Assembly (NCBI RefSeq): GCF_018100795.1
Contig: NZ_JAGJDY010000007.1
Location: 1-64,000 of the forward strand
Length of the DNA stretch: 64,000 nucleotides
Reading direction: 5' to 3'
Source of the DNA: Alteromonas sp. MMG017
GTDB lineage: Bacteria; Pseudomonadota; Gammaproteobacteria; Enterobacterales; Alteromonadaceae
Shown: positions 1 through 6,694 of the stretch, piece after piece
Position numbering within the stretch: position 1 is the first letter of the stretch
How the letters are laid out: each line of letters opens with the position of its first letter
The notes under the pieces: generated by a model
The model's input: the letters and a program-made list of their open reading frames with translations, nothing else
What the model was told of the DNA's origin: nothing
The model's database searches: none
Program-made: the position numbers and the translations under genes

Positions 1-21
1 ACTCCCGCCCCTTATTTAAAA

Positions 22-28
22 GTTAGGT
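22..28 (+). other. attC R' box (right end of a truncated attC)
   Basis: GTTAGGT, preceded by cgccccttatttaaaa. The same kind of right half precedes the box at 4451. It opens the first complete cassette and is the exact reverse complement of that cassette's closing box at 445-451. The left part of this attC lies outside the window. Confidence 0.7.
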
Positions 29-33
29 GTTTC

Positions 34-450
34 GTGAAGCATATATCTATAATTGCATTTTTATCGCCACTTATTTCTATTCCTGTAGCGATCTTGTATG
101 GCGCGTTTTTGGCCGGTTACTATTCGTATTTAGTTAACGGAAACGTTGATATTAGCGGTTTCGGAATTTTCGTAATTAACGCTCTTTTTCTCTCTCTTCC
201 GATAGGATATGTTTTTACGTTTAGTTATGGTCTTGCCATATATAAATTATTTAAATGGCTCAAAATCGATGGACTTTTTTATTATGCTATTGCAGGTTTA
301 GTTCCAGGTTTTATCTATAGCTTCTATGCTAGGGTGTGGGTTGAAACAGGGTTGGCTAGTATCTTATTCGGACTATCAATATCTCTCTGTTTTGGGTATC
401 AAGTTCGAAAAAACAAGCAAATAGCGACTTTATTGCAAAACAACACCTAA
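34..450 (+). CDS. Cassette-encoded four-helix membrane protein, unknown function
   Basis: A 138-residue protein beginning with GTG only six bases after the attC box, so the box itself (AGGTG) may serve as the ribosome binding site. Four hydrophobic segments are visible at about residues 6-28, 44-70, 82-98 and 105-124, with a short basic C-terminal tail (RKNK). This suggests a small inner-membrane protein. Its stop codon lies inside the closing attC box, as usual for cassette genes. I do not recognise a family. It is the only gene in the first complete cassette and presumably depends on an upstream cassette promoter. Confidence 0.75.
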   Translation: MKHISIIAFLSPLISIPVAILYGAFLAGYYSYLVNGNVDISGFGIFVINALFLSLPIGYVFTFSYGLAIYKLFKWLKIDGLFYYAIAGLVPGFIYSFYARVWVETGLASILFGLSISLCFGYQVRKNKQIATLLQNNT

Positions 451-558
451 CAAGTACATTAAGACGGTCGCAAGCTCCCTAGGGCAGTAACACGTGGGCT
501 CTGTCGCTTCGCTCGGATTTTAGCCCACGTATTACTGCCCCTTATGTGGATGTTAGAA
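445..558 (+). other. attC site 1
   Basis: The opening box ACCTAAC (445-451) and closing box GTTAGAA (552-558) flank a long imperfect inverted repeat. GGGCAGTAACACGTGGGCT at 482-500 pairs with AGCCCACGTATTACTGCCC at 522-540. Total length is 114 bases, within the usual attC range. The core is clearly related to the attC at 1973-2072. Confidence 0.8.
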
Positions 559-870
559 GGCGCCAGCCTAAACCTCGTTTGGCTTAATACAAATCTCAAT
601 GCAACTACCCTCACCTGCTTTCGCCAACATCGCTCTGGCTTTTGGTGGTTTTAACTTCGCCGCATTAACTTCAAAAGTTGCGCAATAGGCGCTTTACCGC
701 CAAGTTATTGTTCTAGGCCAGCAAGCGCCATTGCACTCGGTAGCTCAAATGGCGGCTTGTTTCATCTAAATCACCTACATCACTGCACTGGCATTTTGCT
801 TGTTTGCTTTAACAATCAATCGTATGCTGGCTTTATTAGTTTTTAATTAGGCCAAAGGAACAGGCTCTGC
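559..870 (+). other. Gene-less integron cassette
   Basis: This stretch lies between a GTTAGAA box (552) and the matching TTCTAAC box (871), so it is a formal cassette of about 420 bases including its attC. I find no open frame of convincing length on either strand and no good start with a ribosome binding site. The ends (gttagaaggcg and ggcgccagcc) and an internal ggccaaagg motif look structured. ORF-less cassettes elsewhere have been proposed to carry promoters or small RNAs; neither can be shown here. Confidence 0.6.
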
Positions 871-978
871 TTCTAACAAAGCGCTTAAGCCTCTCCCTTC
901 GGTCGCTGGACGCCTATACGCGGGGCGGCTTCGCCAATTATGCCTCACGTATCTGCGCCCCTTAGCTTAAAGTTATAT
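871..978 (+). other. attC site 2
   Basis: TTCTAAC (871-877) is the exact reverse complement of the box that opens this cassette at 552. The site ends with GTTATAT (972-978). Between them lie ggcgtccagcgacc-type palindromic stretches and the ctgcgccccttag right half that resembles neighbouring sites. Confidence 0.75.
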
Positions 979-991
979 GCTAGGAGGTAAC

Positions 992-1378
992 TTGAAAAAA
1001 TTTCTTTGTTCATTTGTCTGTCTTTTCTTGGCTTCAGGTTGTGCCATATCACCGGAACCAAATTTTGCCTACTATAAAAATTCAGATCCTACTTCATGTC
1101 ACTTGGTTGTTGGTTTGTCACAAGAAGACAATCTATATGTGTATGAAGTTACAACGGATTCTCGCTCTGTTAGGGGAAACTTCATGAAAAATGGCCAAAC
1201 AATTGTCTTTTCGGATCTATTCGCCTCAAAACCGCGTGGTGATTTTAAAGTTAAGGTAAGTGCCTCGTTGCAAGATGACACGTTGCAGTTCCAAAATTAC
1301 GGGAATAGCATGAATCCTTTTACACTTTTTTCAGAATGCGATAGCAAATATCTATCACTGGTTAGAGTACGCATATAA
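992..1378 (+). CDS. Cassette-encoded small lipoprotein, unknown function
   Basis: About 128 residues when started at TTG 992, which follows a strong ribosome binding site (AGGAGGT at 982-988). An in-frame ATG at 977 lies inside the attC box and would add five residues. The N-terminus is a lipoprotein signal peptide: KK, a hydrophobic run, then the lipobox LASGC near residue 16, so the mature protein should be anchored in a membrane facing the periplasm. The rest is mainly beta-prone and has three further cysteines. No family is recognised. The stop codon is embedded in the closing attC box. Confidence 0.7.
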   Translation: MKKFLCSFVCLFLASGCAISPEPNFAYYKNSDPTSCHLVVGLSQEDNLYVYEVTTDSRSVRGNFMKNGQTIVFSDLFASKPRGDFKVKVSASLQDDTLQFQNYGNSMNPFTLFSECDSKYLSLVRVRI

Positions 1379-1505
1379 CAAGCGCATCAAGCAAGGTTCG
1401 CTTCGCTCACGGGACACCAAAACTACGCGGCGATTTAGTTTTGGTGCTTCGCAAGTTTAACCAAATCGCCGCTACGTTTCGGTGCCCCTTCTTGGGGTGT
1501 TATAC
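1373..1505 (+). other. attC site 3
   Basis: ATATAAC (1373-1379) pairs with the GTTATAT box that opens this cassette. The site is long (133 bases) and holds a large imperfect hairpin: ccaaaactacgcggcgatt on the left against aatcgccgctacgtttcgg on the right. It closes with GTTATAC (1499-1505). Confidence 0.78.
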
Positions 1506-1531
1506 CCCAACTCTAATTTTGGATGTTTTAT

Positions 1532-1978
1532 ATGAGTTTTATTATTAGAACAGGGACCTTGGGAGAGTTAATGCAGGTAAATCTCAAAATACCAGAATTT
1601 GATCGAGAAGTTACTCAAGATAAATTTAAAGCTCGATTAGATGGTAAAGATTATCTAATTCTAGTGGCGTGTTCTAGCTCTGAGCCTATTGCCTACAAAG
1701 TCGGGTATGCGGTATCTCCAACTGAATTTTATAGTTGGATGGGCGGAGTTGCTCCTGATTACAGAAAAAAAGGAGTAGCGACAAAATTGAGGAAAGCTCA
1801 AGAGTTATGGGCTGCCAATAATCACTATTGCTCTATAAGCGTCAAATCCATGAATCGATATCCTGATATGCTCCAACTACTTATATCAAGTGGTTACAAG
1901 ATTTGTGGTTACGAAGATCAAGGCAGTGAAAACAACAGCAAAATTAGGTTTGTAAAAAGTCTAGTATCAAAGGTATAA
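1532..1978 (+). CDS. GNAT-family N-acetyltransferase (cassette)
   Basis: About 148 residues from ATG 1532; an alternative ATG lies nine bases upstream at 1523, with only a weak GGA ribosome binding element. The GNAT acetyl-CoA signature is visible as GGVAPDYRKKGVATKLRKAQE, near residues 72-92, with the R-x-x-G-x-A pyrophosphate-binding loop. The C-terminal part (LLISSGYKICGYE) matches the last strands of the fold. The protein should transfer an acetyl group from acetyl-CoA to an amine; the substrate cannot be told. Acetyltransferases are frequent integron cargo. The stop codon overlaps the closing attC box. Confidence 0.82.
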   Translation: MSFIIRTGTLGELMQVNLKIPEFDREVTQDKFKARLDGKDYLILVACSSSEPIAYKVGYAVSPTEFYSWMGGVAPDYRKKGVATKLRKAQELWAANNHYCSISVKSMNRYPDMLQLLISSGYKICGYEDQGSENNSKIRFVKSLVSKV

Positions 1979-2072
1979 CAAACCAAGTAAGCGGGACAAT
2001 AACACGTGGGCTCCCGTCACTTCGTTCCGAATTTTAGCCCACATGTTATTGCCCCTTCTTGGGGTGTTATGG
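1973..2072 (+). other. attC site 4
   Basis: GTATAAC (1973-1979) is the reverse complement of the cassette's opening box GTTATAC (1499). The internal hairpin GGGACAATAACACGTGGGCT (1993-2012) pairs with AGCCCACATGTTATTGCCCC (2036-2055) and is closely related to attC 1. It ends with GTTATGG (2066-2072). Confidence 0.82.
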
Positions 2073-2088
2073 ATACTAAGGAAGTTTG

Positions 2089-2814
2089 GTGCGAATTCTA
2101 ATCGTTCTATTGTTTTTACCTTTGGTTGCGTTAGCAGACGAGTCTAGTCTCGTAAAACAGTTTTTTGGCCAAGATGGAATTAAAAATAAAAGAGAAGTGT
2201 ATGCCGGTGAAATGTTGGAGCATTATCTAGATAAACCTACTTTGGGCGAGAGTTTGCCCAAAGGTATCGAGGTTAGCCTGAGGGCGCTTGAAAAAAATCC
2301 GAAAAGGGAGATTTATGCTGTATTGCTCTCAAAGGACGGTAGATCTCAAGACTGGTATATCTATTTAGTATATGACCAAAACAGATGGAAAATTTCAGCC
2401 GTCAGAAATCTAGCATTACCAGGTTTGTTCTTTATGGCTTTGCAAGAGGTTCAAAGCAAAGCTAATCGAACAAAAGAAGAGGAGCACCAATATCAGAATA
2501 TGCTACTTACTTTGCAATTGGATTCCGAGCTTAAAGAGTTTCTACATAAGAATATTGATAGCCTAAATACGATAGCGTTGGAGGCTAAAACAAGTCAGGA
2601 AAAGGCCACTGAATCAGCCAAACATCTAAATTTTAATTTTGTAGGATACGAATCAACTAGTGGCATCGTTGACGTCAATATAGGCGGAATCTTGGATAAT
2701 TCAGTTGGTTATTTGTTTGTGCCAACTGGAACTGAAATGCCAATAATGTCAGACGATAACTATATCTATATTGAGCATATCGTTGGAAATTGGTATGTGT
2801 ATAAGACATCGTAA
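2089..2814 (+). CDS. Cassette-encoded exported protein, unknown function
   Basis: About 241 residues. GTG 2089 is preferred because AAGGAAG ends four bases before it; a TTG at 2086 is also in frame. Residues 1-17 form a signal peptide (hydrophobic VLLFLPLVALA, then cleavage before DES). A YIYLVYDQNRWKISAVRNL stretch resembles the end of lumazine/NTF2-like or DUF4878-type domains, but I cannot assign a family. The middle is rich in charged helices and the C-terminal part (VDVNIGGILDNSVGYLF) looks beta-rich. Probably periplasmic. Sole gene of its cassette. Confidence 0.7.
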   Translation: MRILIVLLFLPLVALADESSLVKQFFGQDGIKNKREVYAGEMLEHYLDKPTLGESLPKGIEVSLRALEKNPKREIYAVLLSKDGRSQDWYIYLVYDQNRWKISAVRNLALPGLFFMALQEVQSKANRTKEEEHQYQNMLLTLQLDSELKEFLHKNIDSLNTIALEAKTSQEKATESAKHLNFNFVGYESTSGIVDVNIGGILDNSVGYLFVPTGTEMPIMSDDNYIYIEHIVGNWYVYKTS

Positions 2815-2886
2815 CCATAACAAAGCCAGCCAGAGGGACAGCCAAACCGCTGCGCGCTTTGTCTGTCCCTGCTGGCGGCGTTATGA
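2815..2886 (+). other. attC site 5
   Basis: CCATAAC (2815-2821) matches the opening box GTTATGG (2066). The compact 72-base site has inner arms GCCAGCCAGAGGGACAG and CTGTCCCTGCTGGC forming a strong hairpin, and ends in ggcgGTTATGA-type sequence (GTTATGA at 2880-2886). Confidence 0.82.
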
Positions 2887-2901
2887 ATCATGAGGTATAT
2901 A

Positions 2902-3369
2902 GTGAAAGGACTTGCAGTATTTCCGCTTTTATTAATATGCACACCGATATTGGGTTCTAATGATGAGTTTTTCCTCAAGGAAAGAGGTGATCAAGTTGTC
3001 GTTAATGCTTTTGCGAAGGCCAAGCAGCATAGAGGCTTATTTTTAGATGCTTTAGAGGGTAGAGGTTCTGAGAATTCTAAATATAATTATTATGGCGCTT
3101 ATCTCAAATTTACAGAGGGAGAAACTGTTGAATATTTGTGGTTGGGGGACGTACAGAAATATAAAGATTTCTATATAGGCGTAATTATCAGCAACCCGCG
3201 GCTCTTGGAGGATACTAAAAGTGGAGAGACCATAGGGTTTCAAGCATCAGACATCTATGACTGGCAGCTGACTGAGAAGAAAAGCGGTCAGTCTCTTGGT
3301 GCATTTTTGATTTGTTCCACCTCAGAAGATGAATATATTAAAAGCAACGGGTTTACTTGTGAATTGTAG
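2902..3369 (+). CDS. Cassette-encoded exported protein with possible DUF2314-like fold
   Basis: About 155 residues from GTG 2902, which has GAGGT five bases upstream; an ATG at 2890 is in frame but lacks a ribosome binding site. A signal peptide is visible (KGLAVFPLLLICTPILG, cleaved before SNDEF). The mature part includes VEYLWLGDVQKYKDFYIGVI and then ESGETIGF-like and DIYDWQL motifs, with a late W/Y-rich strand. This pattern (E-x-x-W followed by G, then D-W) recalls DUF2314 proteins, but only as a resemblance. Likely periplasmic; two cysteines near the C-terminus could pair. Confidence 0.66.
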   Translation: MKGLAVFPLLLICTPILGSNDEFFLKERGDQVVVNAFAKAKQHRGLFLDALEGRGSENSKYNYYGAYLKFTEGETVEYLWLGDVQKYKDFYIGVIISNPRLLEDTKSGETIGFQASDIYDWQLTEKKSGQSLGAFLICSTSEDEYIKSNGFTCEL

Positions 3370-3372
3370 AGT

Positions 3373-3438
3373 TCATAACAAACCATTGAAGACGGATAAA
3401 AACAAGAGCGGTTTTTACCGCTTAAAAGGGTATTATGC
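3373..3438 (+). other. attC site 6
   Basis: TCATAAC (3373-3379) matches the opening box GTTATGA (2880). The 66-base site contains agagcggtttttaccgctt as an inner hairpin. Its right box reads ATTATGC (3432-3438) instead of the expected GTTATGC, so the conserved first G of the crossover triplet is changed. Confidence 0.65.
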
Positions 3439-3455
3439 ACTTAAGGATGAGACAA

Positions 3456-4037
3456 ATGAATATCAAAGCTAAGTTACTTATGCTTGTGATTTTGATTCCT
3501 TTCAAATTACATGCGAAAAAACCTATAGAAATTCACGCTATCCATAAAGAAACATTCGCATGTACGGAGCATTGGGATGGTCAGTTTAAGTATGCTGGCG
3601 ATGCACTAGGAACAGACTGCGTTATTGGGGGGTGGTATGAAGATGATAAAAGGCTATTTCAAAGATCCTTCATAAACAGCGGTTTTGAAAATGAAGATTG
3701 GTTTGGTTTTAAAAAGAATGTGCTAGCACCATGCGATTGCACAGTCACGAAGATCCACTTAAATCCAATTACGAATCAACCAGGCGTTATGACCCCGGGA
3801 AGAGCAAGCTCAATAACCTTCAAAACTAAGGATGGATTGTCAGTAATACTAGCCCATATACGAGAGATAGATGTAAAAGAAGGCGAAATAGTTAAGCGTG
3901 GCACTGTCGTTGCTAAAGTCGGTAATAATGGATACAGCCGAAACCCCCATATTCACATTGGTGCGTGGGATAAAGAAGGCAAACCTATTCAAATACAGTT
4001 TGATCAAAGTACGTTGGCGCTGCTTGATCGCGAGTAA
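3456..4037 (+). CDS. Cassette-encoded exported M23-family peptidase-like protein
   Basis: About 193 residues. ATG 3456 is chosen because AAGGA lies eight bases upstream; in-frame ATGs at 3435 and 3447 add a few residues. Residues 1-20 are a signal peptide (LLMLVILIPFKLHA). The C-terminal half is an M23/LytM peptidase core: VLAPCDCTVTKIH, a strand with LSVILAHI, a VKEGEIVKRGTVVAKVGNNG turn, and the zinc-site motif PHIHIGAW. The N-terminal H-x-x-x-D motif is not obvious; G-TDCVIGGW occupies that place, so activity is uncertain. If active it would cut peptidoglycan cross-links in the periplasm. Confidence 0.75.
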   Translation: MNIKAKLLMLVILIPFKLHAKKPIEIHAIHKETFACTEHWDGQFKYAGDALGTDCVIGGWYEDDKRLFQRSFINSGFENEDWFGFKKNVLAPCDCTVTKIHLNPITNQPGVMTPGRASSITFKTKDGLSVILAHIREIDVKEGEIVKRGTVVAKVGNNGYSRNPHIHIGAWDKEGKPIQIQFDQSTLALLDRE

Positions 4038-4370
4038 GTGCATAATAAATTGTTAGGTGTCACTAGTTTAAAGTTTCTACCGTATATTTATATGGGTGCA
4101 GCATTCTATTGTGTGGTGTACTGGATTATTTGGTTTGTTCCATTTACTGCAGTTATCATTGGTACGTATGGTTCATGGTATTTCGGACTTGGAATTCTTT
4201 CATTATGGATTTTACCATTCCTAGTTTTGGGCTGGTTTTTTTCCGTTGTCAGGTCAATTGTTATTGCAACGTTAGGAAGCATGAAATCTTATATATCAGT
4301 TGGTCTCATTATTTGCTTTTTTTCGTGGGGTGCTTTTTTAATGGCGAGTTTGTATATTCATGGTCCGTGA
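4038..4370 (+). CDS. Cassette-encoded small membrane protein, unknown function
   Basis: GTG 4038 immediately follows the stop codon of the upstream peptidase gene (TAAGTG) and gives 110 residues. The first 14-18 codons are attC sequence. The start belonging to this cassette itself may be ATG 4092, giving 92 residues but without a clear ribosome binding site. Three hydrophobic segments are visible (about residues 19-45, 50-75 and 88-106 of the long form), so this is a small inner-membrane protein. No family is recognised. A collapsed attC between the two genes has put them in one head-to-tail unit. Confidence 0.6.
   Translation: MHNKLLGVTSLKFLPYIYMGAAFYCVVYWIIWFVPFTAVIIGTYGSWYFGLGILSLWILPFLVLGWFFSVVRSIVIATLGSMKSYISVGLIICFFSWGAFLMASLYIHGP
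4040..4058 (+). other. Collapsed attC site 7
   Basis: GCATAAT (4040-4046) is the reverse complement of the box that opens the peptidase cassette (ATTATGC at 3432). Only five bases later comes GTTAGGT (4052-4058), which opens the next cassette and matches its closing box at 4373. The whole stem region of a normal attC is missing, so this site should be inactive and the two cassettes permanently linked. Confidence 0.6.
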
Positions 4371-4372
4371 GC

Positions 4373-4457
4373 ACCTAACAAAGCAAATCAAGTCGGACGC
4401 GGATTACGTGCAGTTGTTGTTTTTACAATGAAAGCGCCCCTCATTTAAAAGTTAGGT
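4373..4457 (+). other. attC site 8
   Basis: ACCTAAC (4373-4379) matches the opening box GTTAGGT at 4052, and the site ends with GTTAGGT (4451-4457). The right half (gcgcccctcatttaaaagttaggt) is nearly the same as the right half seen at positions 5-28. Confidence 0.75.
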
Positions 4458-4473
4458 GCTTCTAGGATATTTA

Positions 4474-4980
4474 ATGCTTATCAATCCTTTAGTTGAAATT
4501 GAAGATAGCTATTTAGACTACATCAAAGAATTGGGTAGCGAAGAACGTTATCCCTACCCAATGGATTTAGATTGCTCGAACTTTCCTGCTTTTGTTCAGT
4601 TGCTAAGCGATTATTCAGAGGGTATCAACTTACCCTGTCACATGGTGTCCAATACCACTTTCTGGCTCATCGAAAACCAAGAAATTATTGGCTGCTCCCA
4701 TTTACGGCACACATTAAACGACTCATTACAACATGCTGGCGGACATATCGGGTTAGGTGTAAGGCCGAGTTATCGCGGCAAAGGCGTTGGAAAACGTTTG
4801 CTATCTCAAACCATTGAGCAAGCGAATAAAATGGGTATTTTAGCGGTGCATATTCACTGCTACAAAAGCAATATCAGCTCTACAAAGCTCATAGAATCTT
4901 CTGGCGCAATACTACATTCAACTATAGATTTAGAGGATAGTTCGGAAACGGTACTTAGGTTTATTCATGAGCACACCTAA
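4474..4980 (+). CDS. GNAT-family N-acetyltransferase (cassette)
   Basis: About 168 residues from ATG 4474, which has AGGA six bases upstream; a GTG inside the attC box at 4456 is also in frame. The sequence resembles the YitI/PA4866-like branch of GNAT enzymes. EEYPYPMDLD-like and CHMVSNTTFWLIE stretches precede a strand IIGCSHLRHTL, then the acetyl-CoA loop GVRPSYRGKGVGKRLLSQTIE (about residues 98-118) and a final I-ESSGAILHS motif. It should acetylate a small amine; the substrate is unknown. This is the second acetyltransferase in the array and it is not close to the one at 1532. Confidence 0.85.
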   Translation: MLINPLVEIEDSYLDYIKELGSEERYPYPMDLDCSNFPAFVQLLSDYSEGINLPCHMVSNTTFWLIENQEIIGCSHLRHTLNDSLQHAGGHIGLGVRPSYRGKGVGKRLLSQTIEQANKMGILAVHIHCYKSNISSTKLIESSGAILHSTIDLEDSSETVLRFIHEHT

Positions 4981-5177
4981 CATCTCAATAATCTCACTTC
5001 GTTCGCTAGGCGCATACACTCAGGGCGACGCGCTTGTAGGCACTCATGAGTAACGGAATACACTCTCAAAAAAATGAACTTGCTCACCTCGTGGGCTGTG
5101 TCGCTAATACATAGGCTGTATCTCTTAGTTCCTGATTTTTGCCCACATATATTTGCCATTTTTTGGTGGGGTTATGT
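4975..5177 (+). other. Long, possibly composite attC site 9
   Basis: ACCTAAC (4975-4981) matches the cassette's opening box at 4451. The next convincing right half is cccacatatatttgcc...GTTATGT at 5131-5177, giving about 200 bases, longer than usual attC sites. A second left half (cctcgtgggctgtg, about 5088) pairs with tttttgcccacatat, as in attC 1 and 4. The segment 4982-5085 may be a remnant of another attC or a lost cassette. Confidence 0.5.
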
Positions 5178-5313
5178 TTCAATTGCTCCTTTGTATCGAA
5201 AATATTTTGATTGGTTCTGTAATAAATTTCTTAGATTCAAGACTACTACCTTTGACAATCAAATTTCATTGTCAGTTTCATCAAATCAGTAGTTAATATT
5301 AAGGGCGAATAAA

Positions 5314-5565
5314 ATGGAATACATCGATAGTATTTTGGCAAGTGACAACTACGCATTTATAGGCTTTTTACTTGTTGGGGTATTAATCCTCTGGTTCCTT
5401 CCAGCATTGCTTGCCTTGGCTTTTAATAGAAAACAATTCAAATATATATTGCTTGCTTGTATTCCCGCAGGCTTTTCTCTAATAGCATGGGGAGGAGTAA
5501 TGGTTTGGGCTACAACGGGCAAAGCAATTGGTAAATATGCAAATAAAGCCAGTAGTGAGAATTAA
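5314..5565 (+). CDS. Cassette-encoded superinfection-immunity-like small membrane protein
   Basis: 83 residues from ATG 5314, with AAGGG nine bases upstream. It has two transmembrane segments (about residues 15-38 and 46-70) joined by a short basic loop containing NRKQFKYI. The pattern FLPALLALAFNRKQFKYILLACIPAG resembles the small superinfection immunity family (Imm-like two-helix proteins), but this is recalled and not proven. The C-terminus is lysine-rich (GKYANKASSEN). The 136 bases before it hold no other convincing gene. Confidence 0.68.
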   Translation: MEYIDSILASDNYAFIGFLLVGVLILWFLPALLALAFNRKQFKYILLACIPAGFSLIAWGGVMVWATTGKAIGKYANKASSEN

Positions 5566-5566
5566 A

Positions 5567-5643
5567 AAGTAACAAGCGCATTAACCACTCGCTTCGCTCG
5601 TTATTATCGCCCACGCATTTGCCCCGCTATGCGGGTGTTAGCA
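5567..5643 (+). other. attC site 10
   Basis: The site starts AAGTAAC (5567-5573) and ends GTTAGCA (5637-5643). The inner palindrome is actcgcttcgctcgt, and the conserved right half reads cccacgcatttgccccgctatgcgggtgttag. Its left box does not match the GTTATGT at 5171, so this cassette's boundaries are less certain than those before it. Confidence 0.62.
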
Positions 5644-5697
5644 GGCTTTAAAATTTTCGCATTTACAATCGACGTAAAATATATAAGGATAAATTTT

Positions 5698-5856
5698 ATG
5701 GAAAAATCAAAAAATAACTATACACCGATAAGTCTCATGTTAACTGCAGTTGGCACACTGTTAATTGCTCAAAATCCACCCTTTTATTTAGATATAGCTA
5801 TTTTATGTGTCGCTTTAGTAATAGGTTTTATAGGTTACAAAAAAGGTGAAAAATAA
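5698..5856 (+). CDS. Very small two-helix membrane protein
   Basis: 52 residues from ATG 5698, which has AAGGA nine to ten bases upstream. An in-frame ATG at 5629 lies inside the attC and is unlikely. Two hydrophobic segments (ISLMLTAVGTLLIA and YLDIAILCVALVIGFIGY) are followed by KKGEK, giving a likely cytoplasmic, positively charged tail. No family is recognised. The next gene starts 34 bases downstream with no attC between, so the two may share one cassette. Confidence 0.58.
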   Translation: MEKSKNNYTPISLMLTAVGTLLIAQNPPFYLDIAILCVALVIGFIGYKKGEK

Positions 5857-5890
5857 ACGCGCTGCCCTACAAAACTGATTAGGGATCAAC

Positions 5891-6127
5891 ATGCCAATTA
5901 AAAAATGGATATTTCAATACAGTATCGCTTTTCCCCTGGTATTCGCGTTACTTTCAGGTATTCAATACATTAAAGGGCATACGCTTTATGACTCTGTCGT
6001 TTTTGGTATAACGTGGTCTTTTATTTCAGTAGCTATATTTGCCACTCGAAGAGCTTATAATTTTAAGAAAAATATCGACTGCCAATTATGTAACGACTTA
6101 ACCCAAAGTGATTCACAACAAAAGTAG
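5891..6127 (+). CDS. Small membrane protein, unknown function
   Basis: 78 residues from ATG 5891, with AGGGA six bases upstream. Two transmembrane segments (about residues 8-25 and 36-53) are followed by a basic stretch (RRAYNFKK) and a hydrophilic tail with a C-x-x-C pair (CQLC). It could be cytoplasmically anchored, but no family is recognised. It sits directly behind another tiny membrane gene, without an attC site between them. Confidence 0.62.
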   Translation: MPIKKWIFQYSIAFPLVFALLSGIQYIKGHTLYDSVVFGITWSFISVAIFATRRAYNFKKNIDCQLCNDLTQSDSQQK

Positions 6128-6182
6128 GTTTAAAATATTACTTATTTAGAAGCTATGTTTCTCTCAACTGGAAGTGCGTACT

Positions 6183-6536
6183 ATGAAAGAATGGCTTGAA
6201 AAAGTAGAAAGCGCTTTATCTAAAGCCCTGGAATCTGTAGATAGCAGCGATGAAGTTCCTAGAGAGAATATGTATATGCTCGCTCCTATTTTTTATTCTC
6301 AGGCTCAAAACATGAATGATGGGCAGTTGTTAAAAGAAATGATAGAAGCAAATGATGAGCAATTTAAAGAAGACTGTTCTCATGATGAAAATTCAAAACT
6401 CCAATACAAGTACCATTATGTGTCTTCTTTTTTGAATTGCTACGTTGTCGCTGGAAAAATTGATGAGATGAAATTCGATGAAATAATGGATTATATAAAC
6501 GAAAAGTTGAATCTTTTTGAAGACGGTTATGAATAG
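6183..6536 (+). CDS. Acidic cytoplasmic protein, unknown function
   Basis: About 117 residues from ATG 6183, with GGAAG eight bases upstream; GTG 6174 is in frame but has no binding site. There is no signal peptide or membrane segment. The protein is strongly acidic and helical (KEWLEKVESALSKALESVD, then MKFDEIMDYINEKLNLFED), with two cysteines in the middle. It could be a small binding or immunity-type protein, but I cannot assign a family. Confidence 0.62.
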   Translation: MKEWLEKVESALSKALESVDSSDEVPRENMYMLAPIFYSQAQNMNDGQLLKEMIEANDEQFKEDCSHDENSKLQYKYHYVSSFLNCYVVAGKIDEMKFDEIMDYINEKLNLFEDGYE

Positions 6537-6694
6537 TACTAAAGCATATAACCTGCGGCGGTTTTCTCCTCTTAAGGTCTGTGACTGCCTTTTTGCTGCT
6601 TCACCTCTGAGCCGTTTAGCATTAGCTAATCTTAAATAGTAATGAAACAAACTTTAAAAAGTAACATCTTTTAAAAAATGAAAGGAAGCAAACG
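6537..6694. other. Intergenic stretch without clear attC
   Basis: ATATAAC at 6546-6552 resembles an attC closing box and is followed by ctgcggcggttttctcc and later gagccgtttagc, but no matching partner box or long hairpin is evident. It could be a worn attC or an unrelated intergenic element. I do not support a gene here. Confidence 0.35.

Noticed and set aside
5074-5292. Open frame of 72 codons on the plus strand
   Set aside because: It runs through the right half of an attC site, has no ribosome binding site, and its composition reflects the palindrome rather than a protein.
6393-6650. Minus-strand frame with a basic GEAAKRQSQTLRGENRRR stretch
   Set aside because: It overlaps the 3' end of a good plus-strand gene and has no ribosome binding site; the peptide looks like the translation of a structured intergenic segment.
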